The translations under genes were made by a program, and so were the position numbers. Under the pieces are notes generated by a model that saw nothing but the letters and a program-made list of their open reading frames with translations, ran no database searches and was not told the origin of the DNA. Positions 22,487-35,287 of a stretch of 64,000 bases of DNA are shown one piece after another (position 1 is the first letter of the stretch; each line of letters starts with the position of its first letter). Location of the stretch: contig CM065815.1 in the NCBI GenBank assembly GCA_033398695.1, positions 99,414,501 through 99,478,500 on the forward strand, in the 5' to 3' direction. This stretch comes from Orobanche coerulescens (Eukaryota; Streptophyta; Magnoliopsida; Lamiales; Orobanchaceae).

Positions 22487-22897
22487 GCCCAAAAATGACA
22501 AAAAACGACCCGGGAAGAGAATAAACATAATAGAACTCGAAACTTGGGAACAATAACACAAAATGGCAGTGCGGGAACTCCAAAACGGAGGTTCTGATCA
22601 ATAATTACGAGAGTTTGTCCAACAATAGCACGATTCGAACAAGGAGTAAATTCGAAATGATATGAACTCCAATATCAACATCAACTTACTAAGCAATTAC
22701 AACGATCAAGATAATATTCTCGACTCGATTCACAAACAAGGTTGAACAATGAACAATATCGATACACGACTCAAAGTTACGCCGAACGGTGAACACGAAT
22801 TAATGAATATGAATGATGAATGATTATTAATGAGTGAAAATTACAGAGTGACAATTACTGAATGGAAAAATAAATGAGTTCACAATAGGGTATTACA

Positions 22898-22912
22898 TAC
22901 TCCACCCCTTAA
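22898..22912 (-). other. Polypurine tract of G1
   Basis: The minus strand reads AAGGGGTGGAGTA directly before the 3' LTR, which fixes the element's orientation. Confidence 0.7.
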
Positions 22913-22932
22913 AAAGAGTTTCGTCCTCGAAA

Positions 22933-25900
22933 CTAAGGGTCAAACAATTCGGGATAACTCTCCCGCATACTATCCTCGATTTCTCAAGTAGCCACTTCGA
23001 CTCCGTGTCTCGACCACTGAATCTTAACCAAAGGAATCGCCTTGTTCCTCAACTATTTGATTCGCCGCTCTAGGACTCGTACCGGACGCTCCTCATATGA
23101 ATGATCATCCGCGATCTCGATTTCATCGAACTGAAGTATGTGACTCGGGTCGTCAACATACTTCCGCAGCTGAGAGGCGTGAAACACATTATGAATTCGG
23201 CTCAAAGCCGGAGGTAAATCCAATCGATAAGCCAGGTCGCCTACTCGATCCAAAATCTCAAATGGTCCAATGAATCTCGGACTCAACTTTCCCTGCTTCC
23301 CGAAACGGAAGATACCTCGACTCGGGGATACATTGACCAAAACGTGGTCACCTGCCTCGAACTCTAATAGTCGACGATAATTATCTGCATATGATTTTTG
23401 TCGACTCTGAGCCATCAACAAATGACTCCAGATCAACGCTACCTTCTCGCGGGCGGTACTAACATATCGGGCTAAGTGCCGATTGATTCTGATAAGTCAT
23501 CCCAACATAAGGGAGATCGACAACGATGACCATATAAGGCCTCGTAAGGTGCCATCTTAATCGAAGCATGCCAACTGTTATTATGCATGAACTCTATCAA
23601 CGGTAGTTGGGCTTCCCAATCATCTTTCCAATCGAGAACACATGCCCTCAGCATGTCCTCTAACGTCAGAATAGTTCTCTCTGATTGTCCATCGGACTGA
23701 GGGTGAAAAGTTGTGCTGAAGTTTAGCTGAGTTCCCATGGCACGATGAACGGATTTCCAAAAATGTTACACGAATCGCCCGTAACGATACTTTTAGGGGT
23801 ACTGTGTAATCTCACGATCTTTTAATGAGTAACTGGGCAAGTCTCTTAGGACCCCACATATCCTTAATCTCAAGGAAATGAGCTGACATAGTTAACGGTC
23901 CACAATTACCCAAATTGTGTTCATTCCACGACGACTCGTTGGCAAACTTGTGATGAAGTCCATTGAAATATCCTCCCACTTCCACTCCGGAATAGTGACC
24001 GGTTTCAGTATACCCGCCGATCGTTGATTTTCTATCTTGACTTGTTGACAGGTTAGACATATCGAAACAAATTCTGCGACTTCTCGCTTCATATTACTCC
24101 ACCAGTAATTTTGTTTCAAGTCTTTGTACATCTTGCTAGACCCCGAATGGATAGAATAAGGGGTAGCATGGGCCTCTCTCAAAATCGAGTTTTTCAACTC
24201 GTCATCCACCGGAACACATAACCGGTTCTTAAATTGCAAAAGTCCATCCTCGTGGACCACAAATCCAGGGGCTTTCCCCTGAGCCACATCATCTCGAATG
24301 CGCAACAAAAATGGGTCTGAACCCTGTTTTACTCTGATCGCCTCCTCAAGTGGCAATGAAATCTATAGCATACAAAGTTGCCCTTGCACTCGCTATAACC
24401 AGACCTTGATCTCGGGTCTTAGGAATTCCTGTTGAAGTTCCTTATGAGCAGTCAAATGAGCAAGCATTTACTCCTGAACGGACTTGCGACTCAAGGCATC
24501 GGCGACGACATTCGCCTTACCTGGGTGGTATTGAATCTCAATATCATAATCTTTAATCAGTTCCAACCACCATCTCTGTCGCATGTTTAACTCCTTCTGA
24601 GTAAATATATACTTCAAACTCTTATGGTCGGTGAAAATCTGAAAGGTGACACCATAAAGATAATGTCGCCAAATCTTCAACGCGAATACCACGGCTGCTA
24701 ACTCCAGGTCGTTGGTCGGATAATTGACCTTGTAAGGCCCCAGTTGTCTCGAAGAATAGGCAATCACTTTCCCGTTCTACATTAATACACATCCGAGACC
24801 TTGTCCGGACGCGTCACTATAAACCACGAATCCTTCCGTCCCTTGTGGTAAGGAAAGGATAGGCGCTGAAATTAAACGACTCTTGAGCTCTTCAAAACTC
24901 TACTGACATACGTCAGACCACGTGTATTTCTTATCCTTCCGCAAAAGGTTCATCATAGGTTGAGCGATTTTAGATAATCCTTCCACAAATCGCCGGTAAT
25001 AGCATTCTAATCCGAGGAAGCTTCGAATTTCCTTAACATTCTTTGGAGGTTGCCAATCTCGGATAGCCTCCGTCTTCTAAGGGTCGACATGTACTCCGTC
25101 TGATGAAATCACATGTCTGAGAAATGTCATCTAGGACATCCATAACTTACATTCGGAAAATTTTCCATAGAGTTGCTCCTGTCTCAACACGTCGAGGACC
25201 TGATGAAGGTGAAATTCGTGCTCCTCTCGGTTACGGGAATAAATCAAAATATGATCTATGAAAACAACCACGAACTGATCCAAATAGTCGATGAAAACTC
25301 GATTCATTAACTCCATGAATACCACAGGTGCATTAGTTAACCCAAACGGCATCACTACAAAGTCGTAGTGCCCATAGCGTGTTCGAAATGCCATCCTTGC
25401 GATATCCGATTCTCGAATTCGAAACTAATGATACCCAGATCTTATATCGATCTTAGAAAATACTGAATCTCCCTGAAGTTGATCTAAGAGATCATCAGTA
25501 TGGGGTAGGGGATATTTATTCTTGATCGTCACCCTGTTCAACTCTCGATAATCAAGGCATAAGCGAAATGAACCATCCTTCTTCTTAAGAAATAACATTG
25601 GTGCTCCCCAAGGGGACGCACTCGGTCGTATATAACCTTTCTCGGTCAATTCCTCTAGTTTATTCTTCAGTTCCTGCATTTCAGTCGGGGCCATACGATA
25701 CGGTGCCTTCGATATAGGGGACGTACCAGGCTCCAACTCTATCGTGAATTCAACATCTCTCTGTGGAGGCAAACCAGGTAACTCATTGGGGAATACATCG
25801 GCGTGTTCTCTCACTACCGGGATATCCGCCAACGTCACTGATGGTTTCTCGGTCTTGGTCATATATCACTAATAACCAACACACCACTGATTGAGTAATT

Positions 25901-25997
25901 TCACTGCTTTCATCATATTAATGACTCTTCCAGAACGGCTGGGGTTATCCCCCTGAAATACACGCTCCACACCATCATCTGAAATGATAGTGACCAT
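22933..25997 (-). pseudogene. G1 pol: RT, RNase H, integrase, chromodomain
   Basis: The minus strand reads the end of the protease region, then RT ([45 protein letters not shown]) from about 25862. The catalytic FIDD box reads FIDH at about 25250, so an essential Asp is lost. RNase H ([14 protein letters not shown]), the zinc-binding region ([15 protein letters not shown], about 24050), the integrase core and the chromodomain end (VKIQWSRHGVEVATWEIE-like, about 22990) follow. At least ten in-frame stops are seen. At several (HQ..RI, DPQKTEAI, LMQNGKV, VWLQRVQ, IK.LRNK) the intact G5 frame has Gln, and the stop here is TAG. Confidence 0.85.
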
Positions 25998-26002
25998 ACG
26001 CT
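25998..26002. repeat. Copia B target-site duplication ACGCT, left
   Basis: ACGCT directly precedes the 5' LTR and recurs directly after the 3' LTR at 35283-35287. Removing copia B and one copy rejoins the G1 frame. Confidence 0.9.
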
Positions 26003-27834
26003 TGTTAGGAATATGCCCTCGAATGCCACTCAGAGGATGAGAGAGTGAGAGCAATTGTATTGTAATTATGAATATTATATTTAATAAGGCAATTATTATT
26101 TCTATATTATTATATATCACTGGCATTGTGATTTGGTATATAGAATAATAGTCCTCGCATTTGAGAGTGAACATTCTACTCCTTATGGAGATAAGGAGAT
26201 AGGCACTAGAAGTGTTTAGAGCTCAAATGCTTAACTAGTTCGCAAGTCGATAAAACTTAACAGGACATTAAGTTTTAATAAGACTTGTATAACTGATGCT
26301 AGGATGTGTGCACGTCTTGATAGCATAGTTATAAGTATATTGGTGGGACCAGTATACTCGAACATGACTCATACTCGATTCAGTCACACGGTATTCACTC
26401 TCGGAGAGTCGATGACGAATCGAAAGGTTGTGATAGTATACGTGGACCTTTGACTTGAGGGTTCAGTAGAAGATGTGTCTGTGACGTTTAGTTTGTCATT
26501 AGAGTAGTTAGACTCATTTGCTTAATTGCTGAGTCGACCTCGAAGTGCGGACTATATGGGCAGGTAGCAGTCTTTGCTGAACGCCAAGAAAGGATTCTAT
26601 CTCCTGTTAGTGAGTAGGCGAATGTCCTATACGGTTAATGGCAAATAAGATCATAAGTCTTTGGCCAAAGCATTCTGATATAGTCGTATTAGATACACTA
26701 TTAATCAGTCGGTCTTGATTTGCATTAACACATGTATAGAGTTTAGTCAACAGTAGGGTTTGACTTTACCGTGACCCGAAGACTTGACCGGGACATCTGA
26801 TGAAGGGTCTATACATATATAGTATTCATGACATAATGGTTCTGGAATGATTCGTTTATTCATTCTCAGTCGGGGTTTACAGTGCGGCCCGCTAGGCTGG
26901 CTAAGTGCTGCCCGCACTCATTGGTTCCTCCCAACGCTGGCTGAGACGAACCTACGGAGTCGCGCAATAGGATCATTGATGGATAAATGTGAATTAATAA
27001 TCTCTCTTATAATATTAGATATTAGATATCTAAGTTTGATTTATCGGATGAATCAAATAGCGGTCTTATGAATTGTAAGTAGGTTACTCGGTGATTACTT
27101 TAATTCATAAATTATATTTCCTAGAGAAATATATATTTGTGTTTGATATAATTAATTAATTGGATTAATTAATTAGTCCAAACACATTGAAAATAAAACG
27201 GATTCGTTTGACGAACATCCGGTACACGAGGGATTCGTTTTGACGAACATCCAGTACACGAGCCGAGTAAATTCGACCCGTCTTCTTGGAAATTTCCCTT
27301 AAGGCCGCCCCCCTCCCTCTCTTGTCTCTTTTAAACTTATTTTATGTCACTAGGTGACATATGTGAGGTGTATTTGATACCCTCAATCATGTGTTAAAGG
27401 AAGACTTTCATTTTTTTATAAATAAAAGTCTTTAAAAAGGAGAGAGGACAACTTCTTCTTGTAAGAACTCAAAATCACGAATTTGAGAGAGAGAGTATGG
27501 TTGAAAACTTCATCTTGATCTTAGAGACAAGATATAAGAAGAATACATTGAGAGAGAAAATTCCTACAAGCTTCCCTAGCCGCATTCTTGAAGAAAGGAA
27601 GCTTGTCGATTTTTCCATCAAGTTCCGGCGTGTGAAGTAGAGATAGGTGCTTGGAACGAAGGGCTCTTCATCATCATCATCATCATCATACGAAGGTTTT
27701 TCAGAGACATCATAGGTATGGGACTTTGATTCCTTGATCTTCGTATTTTTCTTTTCGTATATACGTTACTTGATCGATCCTCTTAGGGATTCCGTTATTC
27801 TTCCGCTGCGTTTATTTTCTGTGGAATCCCAACA
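26003..27834 (+). repeat. 5' LTR of copia B
   Basis: It runs TGTTAGGAATATGCCC...GGAATCCCAACA. The promoter is not obvious. It is nearly identical to 33444-35282. Confidence 0.95.
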
Positions 27835-27835
27835 G

Positions 27836-27847
27836 TGGTATCGGAGC
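27836..27847 (+). other. Primer-binding site of copia B
   Basis: TGGTATCGGAGC is one base off the standard initiator-Met tRNA complement and starts two bases after the LTR. Confidence 0.85.
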
Positions 27848-29522
27848 GAGGTCAAATATATCGTATATACGATCATCTTTGCATTTGGAATGTTATTTGA
27901 TGATGTTTATGATTTAGAATCATAATAGATATAATCGAAGAAATTTAATCGTTCGTAGTAAGTCAAGTTTCGACTATTTTATGTGAATTATAAATCTGAA
28001 AAATTTGATTTTTGTTGATTTATAAGTTCTTCATGAAGTTAATAAACTTTTTCGCTTTTGGAAGCGAGTCGAAAAATGAGAAAACGGGGTTAAACACGAA
28101 TACCGCACGAAGACGAAATTCACGGCAGCAGCTTCATCGGATCGGGCTCGCCGGCCGAGAGTGACTCGGTAGGCTATCAGAAGCTGCTCGCCAGCCTTCC
28201 AGTGCAAGGGCCGAGAGTGACTCGTCCGGCGTTGGTTTTCGCCCGATTTTGAATCGGGCCGTGGTGGGCCTGACATGGATTTTCCGGACTCCATTTTTGT
28301 GTTTATATTTCGTTGTAATAATTTTCAAATTTAAATTGGATTTAATTGGATTTAATAAAATATTTGGAATATCTTTTTATTAAGGGAAATTATTAGACGA
28401 GAATATTGTTTTGGCCGGATTACTTTGAACGGATTAAAATGACGATTATAAATATTAATTTGATTAATAATTAAATAGATTAATTTTTATATTAATTGGA
28501 TTAATATATTAATTGATTATTTAATTTCATTTACCGTTACATGTTGTATGGAATGCCTTATGTGATGGTGATATAGCTCGTGGACTTAGTTGTTGATTTG
28601 TTCGATTCGATATGGTTGTAAATGCCATTTTGAGCCTATTTATTTTTACTAGAAAATATGTATTATAGGACGTATTGTTCAATGATGTAATTATTCATAT
28701 GGCTATGACGAAGACCGAAGACGACCGACTGGAAGACGAAGAATCAATACTGTATTTTTCCTTTCTTTATTTGGCTTGGCCCAATACTTAGGAAAAAGTC
28801 CATGAGCTATATGTTGGTAGTAACTAGGTTGCTATTTATTGTTTTTCATTTTGAATGATTGACAAACCACAAACCGCGCTTATAAACGGATTAATGTGCA
28901 AAGTGTAACATGTAATCGCATTAATACTCCCACTTACAAACACTAAGTTATAAAGGTTACGAGGTTTCCTACCCTCCGTCAAACTCATGGAAAATTGAAA
29001 TCTAAACCGGAATATTATTCTTCCGAGTATGTCGGGGTAATATTTTTGGGGAAAGTTGATAAATTCCTAGAGTGCATTAGATGCCTTTGGTTTTGACAAA
29101 TCAAACCCCTATAAACCGTATGGGTTGCCGGGTAAGATTCAATTGTCAGACTAATAGGAGTTGACGGTTTAAACTTAGATAGTTCAGCGAGCCATAGAAA
29201 CCGAATGGGTTGAGGGCAAGTGAACTAGGGGTAAAAGAAGATCGAATCATCCATTAGATGGGTTGGTATTAGACACCACTTTATAAAGAATAATAGAATA
29301 TAAACCGTATGGGTTGCCCTCTATTAAACTTTGTAAAGAAATCGATCACCACTATGAAGTCACCCAAGGCTTCCGGATTTAACATGGGAGTGTGTAAATG
29401 CCGATAAAATAGTGGGAGCCGAGTTATGAATAAATAAAGTCCTTAAATTCTTTACTCGGATCATAATTAAACAATCACTAACGAATCTCATATTATTCTC
29501 TGCAGTTAACAAAACTCTCAAT
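27848..29522 (+). other. Untranslated leader of copia B
   Basis: There is no gene; about 1.7 kb. It includes imperfect repeats of the phrase AAACCGTATGGGTTGCC (about 29114, 29200, 29303). The gag ATG follows at 29523. Confidence 0.6.
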
Positions 29523-30420
29523 ATGACAATGAACCCACTCGCTATACTACTTGAAAAGAACGTCCTGACTGGTCCGAACTATATGGACTGGCTTCGGAAC
29601 TTGAGGATTGTCCTAACTATGGAGATGCTGGGATACGTCTTGGAGGCGGACATCTCAGTGGCTCCTGCAAGAACCCGAGCCAATCAGGAAGATGTCGATG
29701 TCCAAGAGAAATGGGTAAAATACGACATAAGAGTGCGAGGGTACATGTTAGGCTCAATGACCAATGAGCTTCAATGTGCCCATGAAAAGATGACGTCTTC
29801 ACGAGCCATCTTAGCGCACCTGGCTAAGCTCTATGGAGAGCATAGCCGAACTGCTAGATATGAGATATCAAAGCAATTATTCGGCGCCAGGATGAAGGAA
29901 GGAGAGAAGGTTGGGGACCATGTCCTCAAAATGATCTCGATGATTGAGAGATTGGAAGCTCTTGATTTTCAGATGCATGCATCTCTCCAAACTGACCTTA
30001 TCCTGCAGTCACTTCCTGACTCCTTTTCCCAATTTGTCATGAACTTCAACTGCAATGAGATTGCATGTAACTTAGTCGGGCTAATGAACAACCGACGACC
30101 GCCTTGCCTCTCAGATGAAGACAAAGGGAAAGGAAGCTGCACTTGTGATTTCTTCTAAGACTTGGAAGTCCAAGAATAAAAAGAAAAAGAACAAGAAGCA
30201 GTTAGGTCCGATAACCAAGATCGACAAGGAAAGGGGAAAGGCCCCAATGGTTCAAAAGAGCAAAGGGGCCAAGAAAACGGATGTATGCCTCAACTGCGGT
30301 GAGCTAGGCCACTGGAAGAGGTATTGTCCAAAGCTTGACCGTAATGCGCCTTCAGGTACGGAACTACTAGTTTTAGAAACAAATTGTTCTCAGAATCGTA
30401 TATTCTACTTCGATACTTGA
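29523..30420 (+). pseudogene. Copia B gag
   Basis: It starts MTMNPLAILLEKNVLTGPNY, followed by a UBN2-type gag domain (DWLRNLRIVL, GARMKEGEKVGDHVLKMI). A frameshift occurs around 30115-30155. The next frame has a lysine-rich stretch and a CCHC zinc knuckle CLNCGELGHWKRYC at about 30287-30328, typical of the nucleocapsid part that packages RNA. The frame ends at TGA 30418-30420, inside the protease active-site region. Confidence 0.85.
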
Positions 30421-33400
30421 TTCCAAAGTAGTTCTCACATTTGTACAATGAATCAGATCTGGAACGGTAGGAAGTCGGATTCGTGGGAGGTGATGGTCAC
30501 CGTCGGAAGTGGGCATAGTGTCGAGGCTTCGATATCGGATCCCTTATGTCGATTTAGAATCGGTTTTATTCTCACTTTAGAAGATGTACTTGTTTTGCCC
30601 AAGGGGCACAAGAATATTGTATCAATTCCGGTCATGGACCGAAAGGGATTTCACTTCTTTATTGGAGATGGGTCCTGCCGTATTTATTTCGTAAATAAAT
30701 TGGTTGGTATCACTACATTATTAAATGGTTTATACCATTTAAATTTAAAGAATAAGACAAGTGTGAACACTATAACTAGGAAGCGTGGTAGGGATGAAAC
30801 GAACCAAGCACTTAAGTGGCATCTTAGACTTGGTCATATCGGTACCAAGGTTCATAAAATGGAGAAAGATGGGCTTACGGGTCCATTGGGATCGATCCCT
30901 ATCCAACTTGTGAATCTTGCCTTCAAGGCAAAATTACTAAGTTACCCTTCGCAGGACTTTTGAAAGAGTCGAAAAACTTGGATTGATCCATACCGACGCC
31001 TCGTGGCCCTTTGAAGTGGCACGAGACGACTTTCGGTATTTCATTACATTCACCGATGACCATACTGTATGGATTCGTACTTAATGAAACATAAGTCTCA
31101 AGCTTTTGATAAATTCAAGGAATTTAAAGCCCTAGTTGAAAATCAAACAGTAACCGTGTTAAGACTCTTCGGCCGACTGGGTGGTGAGTACATGAGTACC
31201 GAATTTGATGAATTCTTAAAAGAACTAGGAATAGTGTCACAATTCACTCCTCCAGCCTACTCCACAATTAAATGGTGTATCGAAAGAAGGAACCGAACCT
31301 TGTTGGACATGGTTCGCTCCATGCTTAACTATACCGATCTACCGATTTATCTCGTGGGTTACGCGCTCCTTATCACTGTGCATATCTTGAACAGATGTCC
31401 TTCCAAACTGTTTCCTAAGACTCCCCATGAGATGTGGAGAGGTAGGAAACCAAGTCTTAATCACATTAGGATTTGGGGATGCCCTGCTTATGTCAAGAAG
31501 ACTAAAGTAGAGAAATTGGAAACTAGGTCTGTGAAAGGTCATTTCATAGGATATCCAGGGGATTCCATGGGATATCTATTCTACATGCACGAAGATCATA
31601 GGATCATCGTTGCTATACAAGCACACTTCCTGGAAGATCAGTTTATTCAGGAAGGAGGGGCAGGTAGAAATATTTCTTTGGAAGAAATAAAAGAAACACC
31701 AAATGAGACATCTATGCAAGATATAAGAACCGAACCTTCTGAAATACAAATACAACCTCGCAAGTCTAGTAGAATTTCTCAATTACCTGAGAGGTATGGC
31801 TATCTGCATCAAGAGTAACTGGGTGTCCATGAGATGACAGAAAGTAGTCAAGAGAATGATCCTTCTACATACGACCAAGTGATGGTAGACGTTGACTCCA
31901 CCAAGTGGCAAGAAGCTATGGAAGCTGAGATAGACTCAATGCATGCTAATCAGGTCTGGACTTTAGTAGATCGTCCAAAAGGCATAGTGCCTATTGGAAA
32001 CAAATGGATCTATAAGAGAAAGACTGATGGAGATGGCAAGGTTGATACCTATAAGGCCAGGCTTGTGGCAAAGGGTTATTCCCAAAGAGAAGGAATCGAT
32101 TACTTCGAGACCTTCTCGCCTGTAGATATGATTAAGTCTATTTGCATGATGCTTGCTATAGAAGCCCACTTAGATTATGAAATATGGCAAATGGATGTGA
32201 AAACGGCATTCCTAAATGGATTCCTTGAGGAGGAGATTTATATGGAACAGCCTAAGGGATTCATATCTCAAACCAATATTCATAAAGTATGCAAACTTCA
32301 AATATTATTTATGGATCAAGCAAGCTTCACGGAGTTGGAATCTTCGTTTTAACGAGACAGTCAAAGAGTTTGATTTTGTCCAAAACGAAGAAGAGCCCTG
32401 TATTTACAAGAAGGTTAGTGGGAGCAAAATTGCGTTCTTAATACTATATGTAGATGACATTCTACTTATAGGAAACAACGTAGGAATGCTCAGTTCTGTG
32501 AAAGCTTGGCTTTCTAAAGAGTTCTCAATGAAAGACTTGGGAGAAGCTACCTATATTCTGGGTATTCGTCTCTATCGGGATAGAGCGAAAAGAATGTTAG
32601 GTCTTTCCCAAGCCCTCTACATAGAAAAGATCCTGAAGCGATTTAGGATGGAAGATTCTAAAAGAGGGTTTCTACCTATGCAACATGGTGCAAAACTTTC
32701 CTTAGACATGTGTCCTCAAAGTGAGGAAGATAGAAAGGAAATGAGCAAGGTACCTTATGCTTCGGCAGTAGGTAGCCTTATGTATGCAATGATTTGCACT
32801 AGACCGGACATTGTCTATGCTGTGAGCGTAGTAAGTCGGTTTCAGTCAAATCCAGGGGTGAACATTGATCGTCAGAAAGAACATTCTTAAGTACCTAAGG
32901 AGGACTAAAGACTTGGTTCTTACATACGGCGGTGGAGAACTAAGAGTGATGGGTTATACAGACTCAGATTTTTGGGGGACATGGATGCTCGATGTCCACA
33001 TCAGGGTATATCTTTACTCGAATGGTGGGGCAGTTTCTTGGAGAAGTGCCAAGCAAAGTTCGACTGCTATCTCTACATGTCAAGCCGAATATCAGGCAGC
33101 CACGGAGGCTGCTAAAGAAGCTTTTTGGATAAAGAAGTTCACTGAGGAACTTCAAGTGGTTCCTAACGCAGAGAAGCCCGTGACACTGTTTTGTGACAAC
33201 GACGGAGCTGTTGCACAGGCTGAGGAGCCTAGGGCTCACCACAACACCAAACATATTGCGAGAAAATATCATTTTGTTAGGGAAATGGTTCGGGATGGTA
33301 ATGTTACACTGCAGAGAGTAGACACAGCAAATAACGTTGCTGATCCGCTTACCAAGCCACTATCTCAGAAGGTCTTAGAGAGACATCGGGAGAGTATGGG

Positions 33401-33428
33401 TATTAGATACCATAGTTTGTGTCATTGA
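30421..33428 (+). pseudogene. Copia B pol: protease, integrase, RT, RNase H
   Basis: The protease active-site FDT is cut by TGA where Gly is usual, then SSSHICTMNQ continues. The GAG-pre-integrase segment is KWHLRLGHIG (about 30812). Integrase is frameshifted around 30960-31060 and continues to 31818. RT begins KWQEAMEAEIDSM and holds the intact YVDD box (about 32448). A frameshift lies at about 32300 and another at about 32870. RNase H (SSTAISTCQAEYQAATEA, DPLTKPLSQKVLERH) ends at 33428, just before the polypurine tract. It resembles TNT1-94-type plant copia polyproteins. It is non-functional as it stands. Confidence 0.9.
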
Positions 33429-33430
33429 GT

Positions 33431-33443
33431 GCAAGTGGGAGAT
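33431..33443 (+). other. Polypurine tract of copia B
   Basis: GCAAGTGGGAGAT, the usual copia plus-strand primer, directly precedes the 3' LTR. Confidence 0.85.
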
Positions 33444-35282
33444 TGTTAGGAATATGCCCTCGAATGCCACTCAGAGGATGAGAGAGTGAGAGCAATTGTA
33501 TTGTAATTATGAATATTATATTTAATAAGGCAATTATTATTTCTATATTATTGTATATCACTGGCATTGTGATTTGGTATATAGAATAATAGTCCTTGCA
33601 TTTGAGAGTGAACATTCTACTCCTTATGGAGATAAGGAGATAGGCACTAGAAGTGTTTAGAGCTCGAATGCTTAACTAGTTCGCAAGTCGATAAAACTTA
33701 ACAGGACATTAAGTTTTAATAAGACTTGTATAACTGATGCTAGGATGTGTGCACGTCTTGATAGCATAGTTATAAGTATATTGGTGGGACCAGTATACTC
33801 GAACATGACTCATACTCGATTCAGTCACACGGTATTCACTCTCGGAGAGTCGATGACGAATCGAAAGGTTGTGATAGTATACGTGGACCTTTAACTTGAG
33901 GGTTCAGTAGAAGATGTGTCTGTGACGTTTAGTTTGTCATTAGAGTAGTTAGGCTCATTTGCTTAATTGCTGAGTCGACCTCGAAGTGCGGACTATACGG
34001 GCAGGTAGCAGTCTTTGCTGAACGCCAAGAAAGGATTCTATCTCCTGTTAGTGAGCAGGCGAATGTCCTATACGGTTAATGGCAAATAAGATCATAAGTC
34101 TTTGGCCAAAGCATTATGATATAGTCGTATTAGATACACTATTAATCAGTCGGTCTTGATTTGCATTAACACATGTATAGAGTTTAGTCAACAGTAGGGT
34201 TTGACTTTACCGTGACCCGAAGACTTGAATGGGACATCTGATGAAGGGTCTATACGTATATAGTATTCATGACATAATGGTTCTGGAATGATTCGTTCAT
34301 TCGTTCTCGCCTGGGGTTTACAAAGGCGGCCCGCTAGGCTGGCTAAGTGCTGCCCGCACTCATTGGTTCCTCCCAATGCCGGCTGAGACGAACCTACGGA
34401 GTCGCACAATAGGATCATTGATGGATAAATGTGAATTAATAATCTCTCTTATAATATTAGATATTAGATATCTAAGTTTGACTTATCGGATAAATCAAAT
34501 AGCGGTCTTATGAATTGTAAGTAGGTTACTGGGTGATTACTTTAATTCATAAATTATATTTCTTAGAGAAATATATATTTGTGTTTGATATAATTAATTA
34601 ATTGGATTAATTAATTAGTCCAAACACATTGGAAATAAAACGGATTCGTTTGACGAACATCCGGTACACGAGGGATTCGTTTTGACGAACATCCAGTACA
34701 CGAGCCGAGTAAATTCGACCCGTCTTCTTGGAAATTTCCATTAAGGCCGCCCCCCTCCCCCTCTTGTCTCTTTTAAACTTATTTTATGTCACTAGGTGAC
34801 AAATGTGAGGTGTATTTGATACCCTCAATCATGTGTTAAAGGAAGACTTTCATTTTTTTATAAATAAAAGTCTTTAAAAAGGAGAGAGGATAACTTCTTC
34901 TTGTAAGAACTCAAAATCACGAATTTGAGAGAGAGAGAGTAAGGTCGAAAACTTCATCTTGATCTTAGAGACAAGATATAAGAAGAATACATTGAGGGAG
35001 AAAATTCCTACAAGCTTCCCTAGCCGCATTCTTGAAGAAAGGAAGCTTGTCGATTTTTCCATCAAGTTCCGGCGTGTGAAGTAGAGGCATCTTGCTTTAG
35101 GTGCTTGGAACGAAGGGCTCTTCATCATCATCATCATACGAAGGTCTTTCAGAGACATCATAGGTATGGGACTTTGATTCCTTGATCTTCGTATTTTTCT
35201 TTTCGTATATACGTTACTTGATTGATCCTCTTAGGGATTCCGTTATTCTTCCGCTGCGTTTATTTTCTGTGGAATCCCAACA
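33444..35282 (+). repeat. 3' LTR of copia B
   Basis: It has the same ends as the 5' LTR. Differences include an 11-bp insertion near 35086, a shorter (CAT)n run near 35124 and an extra GA pair near 34932. Confidence 0.95.
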
Positions 35283-35287
35283 ACGCT
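35283..35287. repeat. Copia B target-site duplication ACGCT, right
   Basis: It matches 25998-26002 exactly. Confidence 0.9.

Larger units (their letters stand above)
20681..22897 (-). repeat. 3' LTR of gypsy G1
   Basis: On the plus strand it runs TGTAACACCCCC...GGGTATTACA, so in element sense it starts TGTAATACCC and ends GTTACA. In element sense it contains the GTGCCGCGGCAC cluster, then a leader with a predicted splice donor (intron 21036-22127) and the conserved hairpin near 21046-21060. Confidence 0.8.
26003..35282 (+). mobile_element. Ty1/copia element B, complete structure, young but defective
   Basis: It has two LTRs of 1832 and 1839 bp, a primer-binding site, gag, pol in copia order (protease, integrase, RT, RNase H), a polypurine tract and a perfect 5-bp duplication. 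By eye I count about 35-40 substitutions between the LTRs (about 2%) plus three small indels, so the insertion is recent on a plant time scale. Even so, the coding region has frameshifts and stops in every part. Confidence 0.95.
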
